From: Catenulispora sp. MAP5-51
GTDB taxonomy: Bacteria; Actinomycetota; Actinomycetes; Streptomycetales; Catenulisporaceae
DNA length: 52,453 bases
Assembly (NCBI RefSeq): GCF_041261205.1
Contig: NZ_JBGCCH010000048.1
Coordinates: 1 to 52,453, forward strand
Direction of reading: 5' to 3'
The notes beneath the pieces are model-generated. The model saw only the letters and a program-made list of their open reading frames with translations. It was not told the DNA's origin and searched no databases. Shown piece after piece: positions 16,244 to 23,785 of the stretch (its first letter is position 1; the number at the start of each line of letters is the position of its first letter). The position numbers and the translations under genes are program-made.

Positions 16244-17082
16244 GGCGAATCCGCGGCTTTCTTGAGGAACGTCAACGATTCGGAGGCCACCCGGACGGCC
16301 GCGTGCGAGTGGCGCGGCAGCTCGACGGAGACCAGGCCCCGGTATCCGGACACTGACAGTGCCTCCAACACCGGCGGGAAGTCGATCTCGCCCTGCCCGA
16401 ACTCCAGGTGCTCGTGCACACCTCGGCGCATGTCGTCGATCTGCACGTTCACCAGGTGGTCGGCGACGCGTGCGACGTACTCGGCGACGGGAAGCGGCTC
16501 CAGACACCGGCAATGGCCGATGTCCAACGTCACCCCGAACCCGTCCGGCCGGCCGAGGACGTCGCGCAGCTCCTCGAACCGGTCGAGGGTGTCCACGGCC
16601 ATGCCCGGCTCGGGTTCGAAGCCGAGGACGACACCGGCGTCCTGGGCCGCAGCGAGCACAATGTGGCAACCCCGCGCCAGCCGGTCCAGAGCGACCGCGC
16701 GATCGCAGCCCTCTGCGGCGGTGCCGCTCCAGAACGACACGGCCTGCGCGTCGAGCTCGGCGGCGATGCGCACGGCGCGCGTCAGCAGATCGACGCGCAG
16801 CGCACGGCCCTCCGGCTCGGCGGACACCAGCGTCGGCTGGTGTTTGCGCCACGGATCGAGCAGGTAGCGCGCGCCGGTCTCGATGACGACGTCCAGTCCG
16901 AGGCGGTCCAGGATCCGGGCCAGCGCGTCGAGCCGCCGGGGCAGGTTGGCGGCATAGGGATCGAGGTGCTGGTGGTCCAACGTCAGAGCGACGCCGTCGT
17001 AGCCGAGGTCGGCCAGGATCGCGAGCGCGTCTTCCAGGCGGTGGTCGGCGAAGCCGTTGGTGCCGTAGCCGAAGCGCGTCAT
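16240..17082 (-). CDS. Sugar phosphate isomerase/epimerase-like TIM barrel (ebo cluster)
   Basis: A 280-residue xylose-isomerase-like barrel (AP_endonuc_2). Visible elements are FGYGTNGFADHRLEDAL at the N-terminus, LGFEPEPGMAVDT with a probable metal Glu, VTLDIGHCRCLEPLPV with the Asp/His pair, VNVQIDDMRRGVHEHL, FGQGEIDFPPVL and VSVELPRHSH at the C-terminus. These supply the Glu-Asp-His-Glu divalent-metal site of the family. It likely isomerises or epimerises a polyol or sugar intermediate, perhaps the product of the inositol-phosphate-synthase-like protein of the operon. It is coupled to UbiA by an ATGA overlap. Confidence 0.8.
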   Translation of the reverse strand: MTRFGYGTNGFADHRLEDALAILADLGYDGVALTLDHQHLDPYAANLPRRLDALARILDRLGLDVVIETGARYLLDPWRKHQPTLVSAEPEGRALRVDLLTRAVRIAAELDAQAVSFWSGTAAEGCDRAVALDRLARGCHIVLAAAQDAGVVLGFEPEPGMAVDTLDRFEELRDVLGRPDGFGVTLDIGHCRCLEPLPVAEYVARVADHLVNVQIDDMRRGVHEHLEFGQGEIDFPPVLEALSVSGYRGLVSVELPRHSHAAVRVASESLTFLKKAADSP

Positions 17083-17975
17083 GTCGGGGACACCTTGCGG
17101 GCCAGGCGGCGGGCGAGCGGTCCGGCCGCGGCGACCGGGAGCGCGGCGAGGGGTTCGCCGCGTCCGGCGATCAGCGAGGCCTGCAACGGCATCAGGCTGA
17201 TGATCCCGGCGCCGACGGCTTTGCGGACCGTCTCGGCGCGGCCGTCCCGGGCGACGGCGGCCTGCGCCGTGCCGAAGCGCCAGGTGTACACGCCGGCGAG
17301 CGCGGCGGCCAGGGCACGCTGGGGACGCGGTACCAGTCCGGCCGCGGGGTGCCGGCCGCGACGCAGCACGGCCAGTGCGCCGCCGGCTGCACCGCTGCTC
17401 AGGGCCGCTGTGGTCGCGGCGACGCGGCGGGAGGCCCCGCTGACCTCGCTACGGCTGAGCACGGTGACGGCCAGGGTGTGGACGCCGACGACGGCCGCCG
17501 CCGGGGTTGCCGACCGCATCGCGCCGACGCCGCCTCCGGTGCCCAGCAGGACGTCCAGGCCTCGGGCGGCGGCCATCGCGAGCGGACCGGCCGGACCGTC
17601 CTTCCAGGCCAGGTCGTATCCCCACACGACACCGGCCAGGGGAACGGCGACGATCAGGGTTCGTACTCCCCCGGACAGCGCCGCGATGCCGAGCCCGGCC
17701 GCCGTGAGGCCGCCGGCGAGCGCCAGGGCGGTCCCGGGGCGCACGCGGCCGGAGGGCAGCGGCCGCTCGGGGCGTTCGAAGACGTCGACGAACCGGTCGG
17801 CGTGGTCGTTGAGCGCCATGCCGGCCCAGTACAGGCACACCGAGGCGGCGGCCGTTCCGCAGGTGCGCGCGTCGATCCGGCGTCCGGCCGCGGCAGCTCC
17901 GGCCAGGACGTCGCCGGGCACGCTGAAGGCCGCGGGGGCGCGGACGAGTTCGATGAGGGCTCTGATGTCGGGCAT
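17079..17975 (-). CDS. UbiA-like membrane prenyltransferase (EboC-like)
   Basis: A 298-residue membrane protein with about eight hydrophobic helices. The first Asp-rich motif, Asn56-Asp57 to Asp64 in LNDHADRFVDVFERPERPLPSG, is the classical NDxxDxxxD + RPxRPLPSG of UbiA prenyltransferases. A second motif is YDLAWKDG at about residue 122. Such enzymes join a prenyl or phytyl diphosphate to an acceptor at the membrane. ATG 17975 overlaps the upstream stop (TGATG). In an ebo setting it may attach a lipid anchor or carrier to the exported metabolite; that is inference. The C-terminal half (WRFGTAQAAVARDGRAETVRKAVGAGIISLMPLQASLIA) is family-typical. Confidence 0.88.
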   Translation of the reverse strand: MPDIRALIELVRAPAAFSVPGDVLAGAAAAGRRIDARTCGTAAASVCLYWAGMALNDHADRFVDVFERPERPLPSGRVRPGTALALAGGLTAAGLGIAALSGGVRTLIVAVPLAGVVWGYDLAWKDGPAGPLAMAAARGLDVLLGTGGGVGAMRSATPAAAVVGVHTLAVTVLSRSEVSGASRRVAATTAALSSGAAGGALAVLRRGRHPAAGLVPRPQRALAAALAGVYTWRFGTAQAAVARDGRAETVRKAVGAGIISLMPLQASLIAGRGEPLAALPVAAAGPLARRLARKVSPT

Positions 17976-19168
17976 CAGGGGCCTGTCACCGAGGCAGCCC
18001 AAGCGAGCAGCGTCTGGTACTGGCTCGCGAGACGGTATTCGGGCTCGCCTTGCCCATCGGCCGCCACCGGGTCCTTGAAGAAGAACGCGGCGGGGGCGAA
18101 CGCGCCCGCGCTGCCGGTCTCGTGAGCCCCGGCCAGCAGTCGCGCCAGGTCCAGGACCAGCGGCGCGGCCAGCGCCGAATCGCAGCCCTGCCACGTGACC
18201 TGCATGGTCATCCGGACCCCGAGGAAGCCCTCGAAGCCGACGTGGTCCCACGCGGTCTTCCAGCCGCCCTGCGCCGGGACGTTGTCGATGTGGGTGCGGC
18301 CCTCAACCGGGGCGCCGAGCATCCGGTCCAGTCCACGACGCTTCGAGATGGTCTTGCTCGCCGCGGCGCCGGCGTCGGCCAGGGTCGCGCCGTCGCCGCC
18401 GCCGAGCAGGTTGGTTCCGGACCAGGAACGGACCCGCAGGGCCCGCGAGGTGAGCATCGGCGCCAGCGCGGAGACGAGCAGGGTCTCGCCGGTCTTGGCA
18501 TCGCTGCCGGCATAGGGGACGCCGACGGAGCGGGCCAGCTCGTCCAATGCGGGAAGGCGCGCGCCGGTGGACGGGGTGAAGTCCACATAGGGGCAGCCGG
18601 CGCGCAGGGCGGCGTAGGCGTATTCCGAGCTCGGGGGAAGACCTGCTTCGTCCCGGTCCAGAGCGGTCTCCAGATCGGCCCGCCGCCGATGGGCCGGGTG
18701 GTCCGGGTCCGGGATCGGCGGCTCGGTCGAGGCCACGTTGACGACCACGACCCGGCGCAGCCGCCGTTCGGCGCGGAACGCCTCGATGTCGGCGATCAGG
18801 CCGCTGATGCGCTGCCGCGCCGGTCGCGGGTCGCCGGCGCGCGGCAGCGCGGGCCGGATCGCGGCATCGGCGGCGCGCAGCTCGTCGGCCACGGCGCTCG
18901 GCAGCGCGGCGGGGATGACGCCGTCGGCGGCGAGCTCGGCGGCCTGTTTCAGGATGCTGACATCGCTGACGTCATGGCCGCCGAACACCAGGTCCGCGTA
19001 GTCGGGCAGCCGCGCGCCGGCGAACTCCGGCCCGGCTGTCACGCAGCCGACCGGCTCGACCAGCCCGGCGCATAAGGCGGCCGCTCCCACGATCGCGGTC
19101 ACCGCGACCGATCCCCGGGCTCCCACCAGCCACACGCCGGTGGCCGGGACCTCGTCCGCACTCGTCAT
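17975..19168 (-). CDS. Myo-inositol-1-phosphate synthase-like protein
   Basis: A 397-residue NAD-dependent protein of the inositol-3-phosphate synthase family. The N-terminal Rossmann loop GVWLVGARGSVAVTAI is at 11-26, NVASTEPPI at about 143, and the catalytic-domain block GSDAKTGETLLVSALAPML followed by VRSWSGTNLLGGGDGATL at about 205-245. True MIPS converts glucose-6-phosphate to inositol phosphate by oxidation, aldol closure and reduction. This member belongs to the divergent type found with ebo genes, so the substrate may differ. It is the first gene of the operon; ATG 19168 has GGGAGGG 10 bases upstream. A promoter (TTGACG-N17-TACGGT) and a 21-bp dyad lie directly upstream. Confidence 0.85.
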   Translation of the reverse strand: MTSADEVPATGVWLVGARGSVAVTAIVGAAALCAGLVEPVGCVTAGPEFAGARLPDYADLVFGGHDVSDVSILKQAAELAADGVIPAALPSAVADELRAADAAIRPALPRAGDPRPARQRISGLIADIEAFRAERRLRRVVVVNVASTEPPIPDPDHPAHRRRADLETALDRDEAGLPPSSEYAYAALRAGCPYVDFTPSTGARLPALDELARSVGVPYAGSDAKTGETLLVSALAPMLTSRALRVRSWSGTNLLGGGDGATLADAGAAASKTISKRRGLDRMLGAPVEGRTHIDNVPAQGGWKTAWDHVGFEGFLGVRMTMQVTWQGCDSALAAPLVLDLARLLAGAHETGSAGAFAPAAFFFKDPVAADGQGEPEYRLASQYQTLLAWAASVTGP

Positions 19169-19190
19169 CGTCGTATGCCCTCCCGCCGAT

Positions 19191-19211
19191 AGTTAGGTAA
19201 GTTTCCTAACT
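19191..19211. promoter_or_regulatory. 21-bp operator dyad, ebo-operon side
   Basis: AGTTAGGTAA-G-TTTCCTAACT is an almost perfect dyad (one mismatched pair). It begins at about +1 of the minus-strand promoter (TSS about 19212). The same pattern recurs at 19340-19360 by the divergent gene. The half-site resembles both ROK-type sugar-repressor sites and iron boxes, but its spacing fits neither exactly. Confidence 0.7.
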
Positions 19212-19218
19212 CGGTGGC

Positions 19219-19247
19219 ACCGTAGCGCCGGCACCAGGAGGCGTCAA
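19219..19247 (-). promoter_or_regulatory. Promoter of ebo-type operon
   Basis: On the minus strand, TTGACG (19247-19242), 17 bases, then TACGGT (19224-19219). The predicted start is about 19212, directly at the edge of the operator dyad. Confidence 0.6.
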
Positions 19248-19297
19248 CGCCCTGCGAACGCCACCGCGGAGCCATGGGACGGGATCGAATCAGACCC

Positions 19298-19326
19298 TTG
19301 ACGCGTCGGACCGTATCTCATATATT
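19298..19326 (+). promoter_or_regulatory. Promoter of sugar dehydrogenase gene
   Basis: TTGACG (19298-19303), exactly 17 bases, then TATATT (19321-19326), a strong housekeeping-type promoter. The predicted start is about 19333, with the operator dyad at 19340-19360 immediately downstream. Confidence 0.7.
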
Positions 19327-19339
19327 TCCCACCGTTTCT

Positions 19340-19360
19340 AGTTAGTAATCTTTCCTAACT
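19340..19360. promoter_or_regulatory. 21-bp operator dyad, dehydrogenase side
   Basis: AGTTAGTAA-TCT-TTCCTAACT: the arms are inverted repeats with one mismatch and match the dyad at 19191-19211 at all outer positions. It lies at about +8 of the plus promoter, a road-block position for a repressor. Confidence 0.7.
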
Positions 19361-19408
19361 TGATCGAGGACCGGATCCGCCGGACACACCGAGTGAGGAG
19401 ATCGGATC

Positions 19409-22015
19409 TTGAACAGAGCACGGATGAGAGGGCTCTTCCTGAGATCGGCGCTGGCCGCCGCCCTGGCGCTGCTCGGGGTGTACGCGGTCGGCGGGAACGC
19501 GTCCGCGACGCCGCCGAGCGGCTTCTCCGACACCGTCGTCGCCACCGTCACGCTGCCGGTCGGCCTGGGCTTCACCCCCGACGGCCGCATGCTGGTCACC
19601 ACCAAGCCGGGGCAGCTGTACGCCTACAGCAAGACCGGCACCCAGACCCTGGCGCTGGACGGCTCCGGGTTCGTCTGCGCCAAGCAGCCCGGCCAGGACG
19701 AGCGCGGGATGCTCGGCATCGCCGTCGACCCGGCGTTCGCCGCGAACGACTACATCTACGTGTACTACTCCCACAGCACCAACGGCAGCTGCTTCAACCG
19801 GGTCTCGCGCTTCACCCTGGACGCCACCGACCACGTGGTGTCCGGCAGCGAGAAGGTGCTGATCGACGGCATCCAGGGCGACGGCTTCCACAACGGCGGC
19901 GACCTGGTCTTCGGCAAGGACGGCGACCTGTACGTCTCGGTCGGCGACGGGCACTGCCTGGAGGGCTGCGACCCCTCGAACCAGGCCGCCCAGGACCTGA
20001 CCAAGCTCAACGGCAAGATCCTGCGGATCAAGCCCGACGGCTCGATCCCGGCCGGCAACCCGTTCAGCGGCACCGGCACGGCCCGGTGCGACGGCGGGCC
20101 GATCAGCTCCGGCAAGTGCCAGGAGATCTACGCCTACGGCTTCCGCAACCCCTTCCGGATCGCCGTGGACCCCAACGCCTCCGGGACCCGGATCTTCGTG
20201 AACGACGTCGGCGAGAACACCACCGAGGAGGTGGACCTGCTGAAGGCCGGCGGGAACTACGGCTGGCCGAACTGTGAGGGGCCCTGCAACCCGACGAACA
20301 AGGCCTACGTCGACCCGTACTACTCCTACGCCGACAACATGGGCGGCGGCCGCGGGTCGATCACCGGCGGCGCGTTCGTCCCGAACGGCGCGTGGAACCC
20401 GTCCTACAACGGCGACTACCTGTTCAGCGACTACGTGAAGAAGAACCAGTACCTGATCAACGCCACCGGCTCCAGCGGCACGGGCCTGAAGACCTTCTCG
20501 GCCGGGGCGACCGCGATCTCCATGGAGTTCGCACCGCAGAACCTCGGCGGCACCGGCACCCAGCAGGCGCTGTACTACACCGACCTGATCGGCGGCACCG
20601 TGCACAAGGTGACCTCCGGGACGACCACCCCCAACGCCTCCTTCACCACCGACGCGGCCACGGGCCTGGGCGCCTACTGCTCCACCCACGCCACGACCGC
20701 CGGCAAGCCGCCGTTCACCGTGTCCTTCGACGGCTCGGCCAGCAGCGACCCCGACGGCCGCACGCTCACCTACGCCTGGGACTTCGGCGACGGCAGCAAG
20801 GCGACCACCACCACGCCGACGACCACCCACACCTACACCACCGTCGGGAACCTCACCCCGAAGCTGACGGTCACCAACAGCGCCGGCGGCACCTCCGCGG
20901 CGGCGACCGGCACCGTCCGCACCGACGACGCGCTCCCGGCCCTGACCATCGCCTCACCGACCCCGACCAGCACCTTCACCGTCGGCCAGACCTACACCCC
21001 GTCCGGATCGGCCCTCGACAGCACCGGCGCCGCCCTGCCGGCCTCGGACCTGACCTGGCAGGTCTGGCTGTTCCACATCAACCACGTGCACCCGGTGCTG
21101 GACCCGGTGGCCGGCAACGGGGCGACGTCGTTCGTGGCACCGCCGGCGGAACAGTTCTCCGCGATCAAGGGCAACAGCCGGCTGCTGGTGTGCCTGTCGG
21201 GCACCGACAGCCACGGCGTGACCCAGACGATCGAGCAGGACTTCAACCCGCAGCTGGTCCACATCAGCCTCGCCTCACAGCCCGCCGGCCTCAAGATCGG
21301 CATCGCGGAGGACGACGTCGACCCCAACGGCCAGGTCACCACCCCGGCGACCGTCACCTCCTGGGCGGGCTACCAACTGCACCTGGACGCCCCGAACCAG
21401 ACTGACAGCTCGGGCACCACACAGACCTTCGCCTCCTGGTCCGACGGCGGCGCCCAGCAACACGCCGTGACCCCGACCACGGACACGACCTACACCGCGA
21501 CGTTCACCCCCAGCACCAGCACCTGCACCTCGGCGCAGCTGCTGGCGAACCCGGGCTTCGAATCCGGCGCGACCGGCTGGACGCAGAGCTCGACCCTGGG
21601 CTTCAGCCCCATCACCAAGGCCACCTCGGCGGAGCCGGCGCACGCGGGTTCGTACGTGGCCTGGTTCGACGGCAACGGGAGCAAGGACGCTGACAGCATC
21701 ACCCAGGCCGTCGCCATCCCGGCCGGCTGCACCGCCACGCTGGCCTACTACCTGCACGTGGACACCACCGAGAACACCACCACGGCCAAGCCGGACACCT
21801 TCACGGTCCAGGCCCTGAACAGCGCGGGCACGGTGCTCGGAACCGTCGGCACCTTCTCCAACCTGAACAAGGCCTCGGGCTACGCCCGGCACACGGCCGA
21901 CCTGTCCGCCTACGCCGGCCAGAGCATCAAGCTGAAGTTCACCGGCACCGAGACCGACGCCGACGGAGGCACGACCAACTTCGTCCTCGACGACACCTCG
22001 CTCACCACAGGCTGA
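19409..22015 (+). CDS. Secreted PQQ-type glucose/sorbosone dehydrogenase with PKD domain
   Basis: An 868-residue exported protein. The start is TTG 19409, 8 bases after GAGGAG. The signal peptide is about residues 1-33 (AALALLGVYAVGGNASA). Residues ~40-400 are a six-bladed propeller of the GSDH family (VGLGFTPDGRMLVTTKPGQL, HNGGDLVFGKDGDLYVSVGD, YGFRNPFRIAVDP, GGNYGWPNCEG). A PKD domain follows at ~420-500 (VSFDGSASSDPDGRTLTYAW), then Ig-like segments and a C-terminal ~140-residue jelly-roll of CBM type starting LLANPGFESGATGW. It probably oxidises or binds sugars at the cell surface; PQQ dependence is known for the family, but cofactor residues were not checked. It shares operator dyads with the divergent ebo-type operon. 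Confidence 0.87.
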   Translation: MNRARMRGLFLRSALAAALALLGVYAVGGNASATPPSGFSDTVVATVTLPVGLGFTPDGRMLVTTKPGQLYAYSKTGTQTLALDGSGFVCAKQPGQDERGMLGIAVDPAFAANDYIYVYYSHSTNGSCFNRVSRFTLDATDHVVSGSEKVLIDGIQGDGFHNGGDLVFGKDGDLYVSVGDGHCLEGCDPSNQAAQDLTKLNGKILRIKPDGSIPAGNPFSGTGTARCDGGPISSGKCQEIYAYGFRNPFRIAVDPNASGTRIFVNDVGENTTEEVDLLKAGGNYGWPNCEGPCNPTNKAYVDPYYSYADNMGGGRGSITGGAFVPNGAWNPSYNGDYLFSDYVKKNQYLINATGSSGTGLKTFSAGATAISMEFAPQNLGGTGTQQALYYTDLIGGTVHKVTSGTTTPNASFTTDAATGLGAYCSTHATTAGKPPFTVSFDGSASSDPDGRTLTYAWDFGDGSKATTTTPTTTHTYTTVGNLTPKLTVTNSAGGTSAAATGTVRTDDALPALTIASPTPTSTFTVGQTYTPSGSALDSTGAALPASDLTWQVWLFHINHVHPVLDPVAGNGATSFVAPPAEQFSAIKGNSRLLVCLSGTDSHGVTQTIEQDFNPQLVHISLASQPAGLKIGIAEDDVDPNGQVTTPATVTSWAGYQLHLDAPNQTDSSGTTQTFASWSDGGAQQHAVTPTTDTTYTATFTPSTSTCTSAQLLANPGFESGATGWTQSSTLGFSPITKATSAEPAHAGSYVAWFDGNGSKDADSITQAVAIPAGCTATLAYYLHVDTTENTTTAKPDTFTVQALNSAGTVLGTVGTFSNLNKASGYARHTADLSAYAGQSIKLKFTGTETDADGGTTNFVLDDTSLTTG

Positions 22016-22051
22016 CGAACGCTTGACGACTGCCTGACCACCGCCTGACCC

Positions 22052-22084
22052 TTGGCCTGCCCGCCGCGAGAACGGGCAGGCCAA
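22052..22084. terminator. Terminator hairpin after sugar dehydrogenase gene
   Basis: TTGGCCTGCCCG and CGGGCAGGCCAA form a perfect 12-bp stem with a 9-base loop, 37 bp after the stop codon. There is no long T-run, as is usual in high-GC actinobacteria. Confidence 0.75.
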
Positions 22085-22163
22085 GCCCGTTCGGCGCCGA
22101 CCGCGTTCCGCTGACCGGAACGCGAGGCGACATCCCCCCGCCGCCGCGGCCAAGCTGGTCCTC

Positions 22164-22178
22164 GAAAGCAGCGCTTTC
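22164..22178. promoter_or_regulatory. LacI-like operator before lectin gene
   Basis: GAAAGC-AGC-GCTTTC is a perfect 6-bp inverted repeat, 31 bases before the lectin start. The half-sites resemble LacI-family (CRE-like) operators of carbohydrate genes. No LacI gene is in the window. Confidence 0.5.
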
Positions 22179-22208
22179 AACCCACTCACTGTCAATCAGG
22201 GGGAAAGA

Positions 22209-22739
22209 ATGCGAAAGCTCAGCAAGCGGGCGGCCCTGTTCGCGTCCTCGGCGGTCCTGGCGATGCCCGGCGTGGCCATGGCCGGCACGGCGCACGCCGA
22301 CGCCACCTCCACCGTGATCCGCATCTGGGGCTCCAGCCACTGCATGGACAACGCCACCGAGAACTTCGCGAAGGTCCAGATGTGGGACTGCACGAAACAC
22401 GCCGAGCAGAACTGGTTCCCGGTGTTCAACGGCGACAACGGGAACCTGGCGGACTTCAGCTTCCAGAACAAGAACACCAACCTGTACCTCACCGCGCCCA
22501 CCGGCGGAGGCGGGGGGACGGTCGTGATGTCCGGCTACACCGGGGACGCCACCCAGCAGTGGCTGCGCATCTACGACAACGACCCGTCCGACCAGACCGA
22601 CGGCAGCTACCAGGTCTGGGAGAGCGCCGCCTCCCCCGGCTGGTGCCTGAACACCAACAGCGTGGGCAACGGCACCGCGCTGCGGCTGTGGCCCTGCGAC
22701 ATCACCGACCACTACCAGAAGTGGCACTTCGATAACTGA
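22209..22739 (+). CDS. Secreted ricin-type beta-trefoil lectin
   Basis: A 176-residue exported protein: signal peptide about 1-31 (MRKLSKRAALFASSAVLAMPG ending AHA) followed by one beta-trefoil of about 140 residues. Three Q-x-W repeats mark the fold: EQNWFPVF, TQQWLRIY and YQKWHF. SSHCMDN and GWCLNTNSVGNGTALRLWPCD supply the typical disulfide and sugar-pocket residues. It has no catalytic domain, so it is a free sugar-binding module, possibly binding plant or fungal polysaccharide. The ATG follows GGGGGAAAG. A LacI-like operator lies upstream and a strong hairpin downstream. Confidence 0.85.
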   Translation: MRKLSKRAALFASSAVLAMPGVAMAGTAHADATSTVIRIWGSSHCMDNATENFAKVQMWDCTKHAEQNWFPVFNGDNGNLADFSFQNKNTNLYLTAPTGGGGGTVVMSGYTGDATQQWLRIYDNDPSDQTDGSYQVWESAASPGWCLNTNSVGNGTALRLWPCDITDHYQKWHFDN

Positions 22740-22761
22740 CCAACCACCTGGGGGGAACACA

Positions 22762-22804
22762 GGCTCTGGCCCTCGGCGCACACGCCGGGGGCCAGAGCCC
22801 TTTC
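22762..22804. terminator. Terminator hairpin between lectin and IclR genes
   Basis: GGCTCTGGCCC...GGGCCAGAGCC with an inner CGGCG/CGCCG stem around CACA (22762-22799), followed by TTTCT. It serves the lectin gene and, by symmetry, perhaps the convergent IclR gene whose stop is at 22805. Confidence 0.8.
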
Positions 22805-23626
22805 TCACACCCCGACCCGCCCGGCTCTCAGCGCCGCACTCGCGGCCTGCCCGGCATGGCACAGGGCATCGGCCAACCGGTCCAGGTTGTGGGCCGGATC
22901 CGTGATCACGCACAGCGCCGCCGTCGGCGCCGCCCACGGCCTCCCCGGCGCACCCGCCGCACCTGGCGCACCCGGCCCGCCGTGCAGCGGCACCGCCGCA
23001 CAGCAGATCCCCGCCACGACCTCCTCCCGGTCGAAGGCGATGCCGCGCTCCCGGATCGCCGCAGCCTCCCGGCGCCAGGAGGGCGGGAGCGGTGCCTTCC
23101 CCGACGGATCCGCAGCGCGGCCTGCGAGATCGCCGCCGGACCCGCCCCGTCCCGGTTCCACCCCGGCGACCAGCGTCTTGCCCGAGGCCGTCAGCCAGGG
23201 CCACATCCCGCCGCTGTCCAGCGGGACCGCCAGGCCGTCGCGTCCCGGGACGCAGTCGACGATCATGTCGGCGCCGTCGCGCAGGACGTTGACCGTCACG
23301 GTCACCCCGGTCGCGACGGCGAGCCTGCGCATCGGCTCGCGCACCGCCGATCGCAGGGCCCGATAGGGCTGCCAGGAGTGCCCCAGCTGGAACACCCGCG
23401 CCCCGATCGAATAGCCGCCTCGGCTCCGCTCCACCGCGCCGAGGCTGCTCAGCTGTTCGAGCAGGCGGTGCGCCGTCGTCTTCGGGAGCCCGCACTCCGC
23501 GGCCAGGCGGGTCACGCCCGCCGCCCCGGTCTGCTCCAGCGCGCCGAGCAAGGCGAACGCGCTCTCCAACACGCCGCGTCCGCCTTGCTGGGGCGGGGAC
23601 ACGGGTTCGGTCATCGTAGAGGACAT
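22805..23626 (-). CDS. IclR-family transcriptional regulator
   Basis: A 273-residue protein. The winged helix-turn-helix is at about residues 18-75 (VLESAFALLGALEQTG, VTRLAAECGLPKTTAHRLLE, GGYSIGARVFQLGHSW). The C-terminal effector domain includes TVTVNVLRDGADMIVDCVPG, WPWLTASGKTLVAG, GIAFDREEVVAGICCAAVPL and AALCVITDPAHNLD. The family senses small carbon metabolites. An insertion rich in Gly/Ala/Pro (PGAPGAAGAPGRPWAAP) sits before the last strand. Start 23626 has no ribosome binding site; ATG 23614 is an alternative. It is divergent from an AraC-like gene 160 bp away. Confidence 0.88.
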   Translation of the reverse strand: MSSTMTEPVSPPQQGGRGVLESAFALLGALEQTGAAGVTRLAAECGLPKTTAHRLLEQLSSLGAVERSRGGYSIGARVFQLGHSWQPYRALRSAVREPMRRLAVATGVTVTVNVLRDGADMIVDCVPGRDGLAVPLDSGGMWPWLTASGKTLVAGVEPGRGGSGGDLAGRAADPSGKAPLPPSWRREAAAIRERGIAFDREEVVAGICCAAVPLHGGPGAPGAAGAPGRPWAAPTAALCVITDPAHNLDRLADALCHAGQAASAALRAGRVGV

Positions 23627-23785
23627 TTATCAAAGGTCTGCGATAGCGTCCGATCGGATGTTGCCGGGACTGCATACCGGAGTGGCCCGTACTGCACGGG
23701 TGAACCGTTCGCCGCGGCGGTCCGTTCTCACCAATCGGGGGGCCGCCGAACCGCGGCGGCCGGGGGACCAAGACGGGATGAGCGC

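Noticed and set aside
17976-18251. Longer UbiA protein starting at 18251
   Set aside because: The extra residues are antisense-like, out-of-frame sequence over the MIPS-like gene; ATG 17975 overlaps its stop and starts the conserved fold.
19191-19360. Calling the dyads definite iron boxes
   Set aside because: The TTAGG/CCTAA halves fit, but the 7-base spacing is short of the 9 in the DtxR consensus and the genes are sugar-related.
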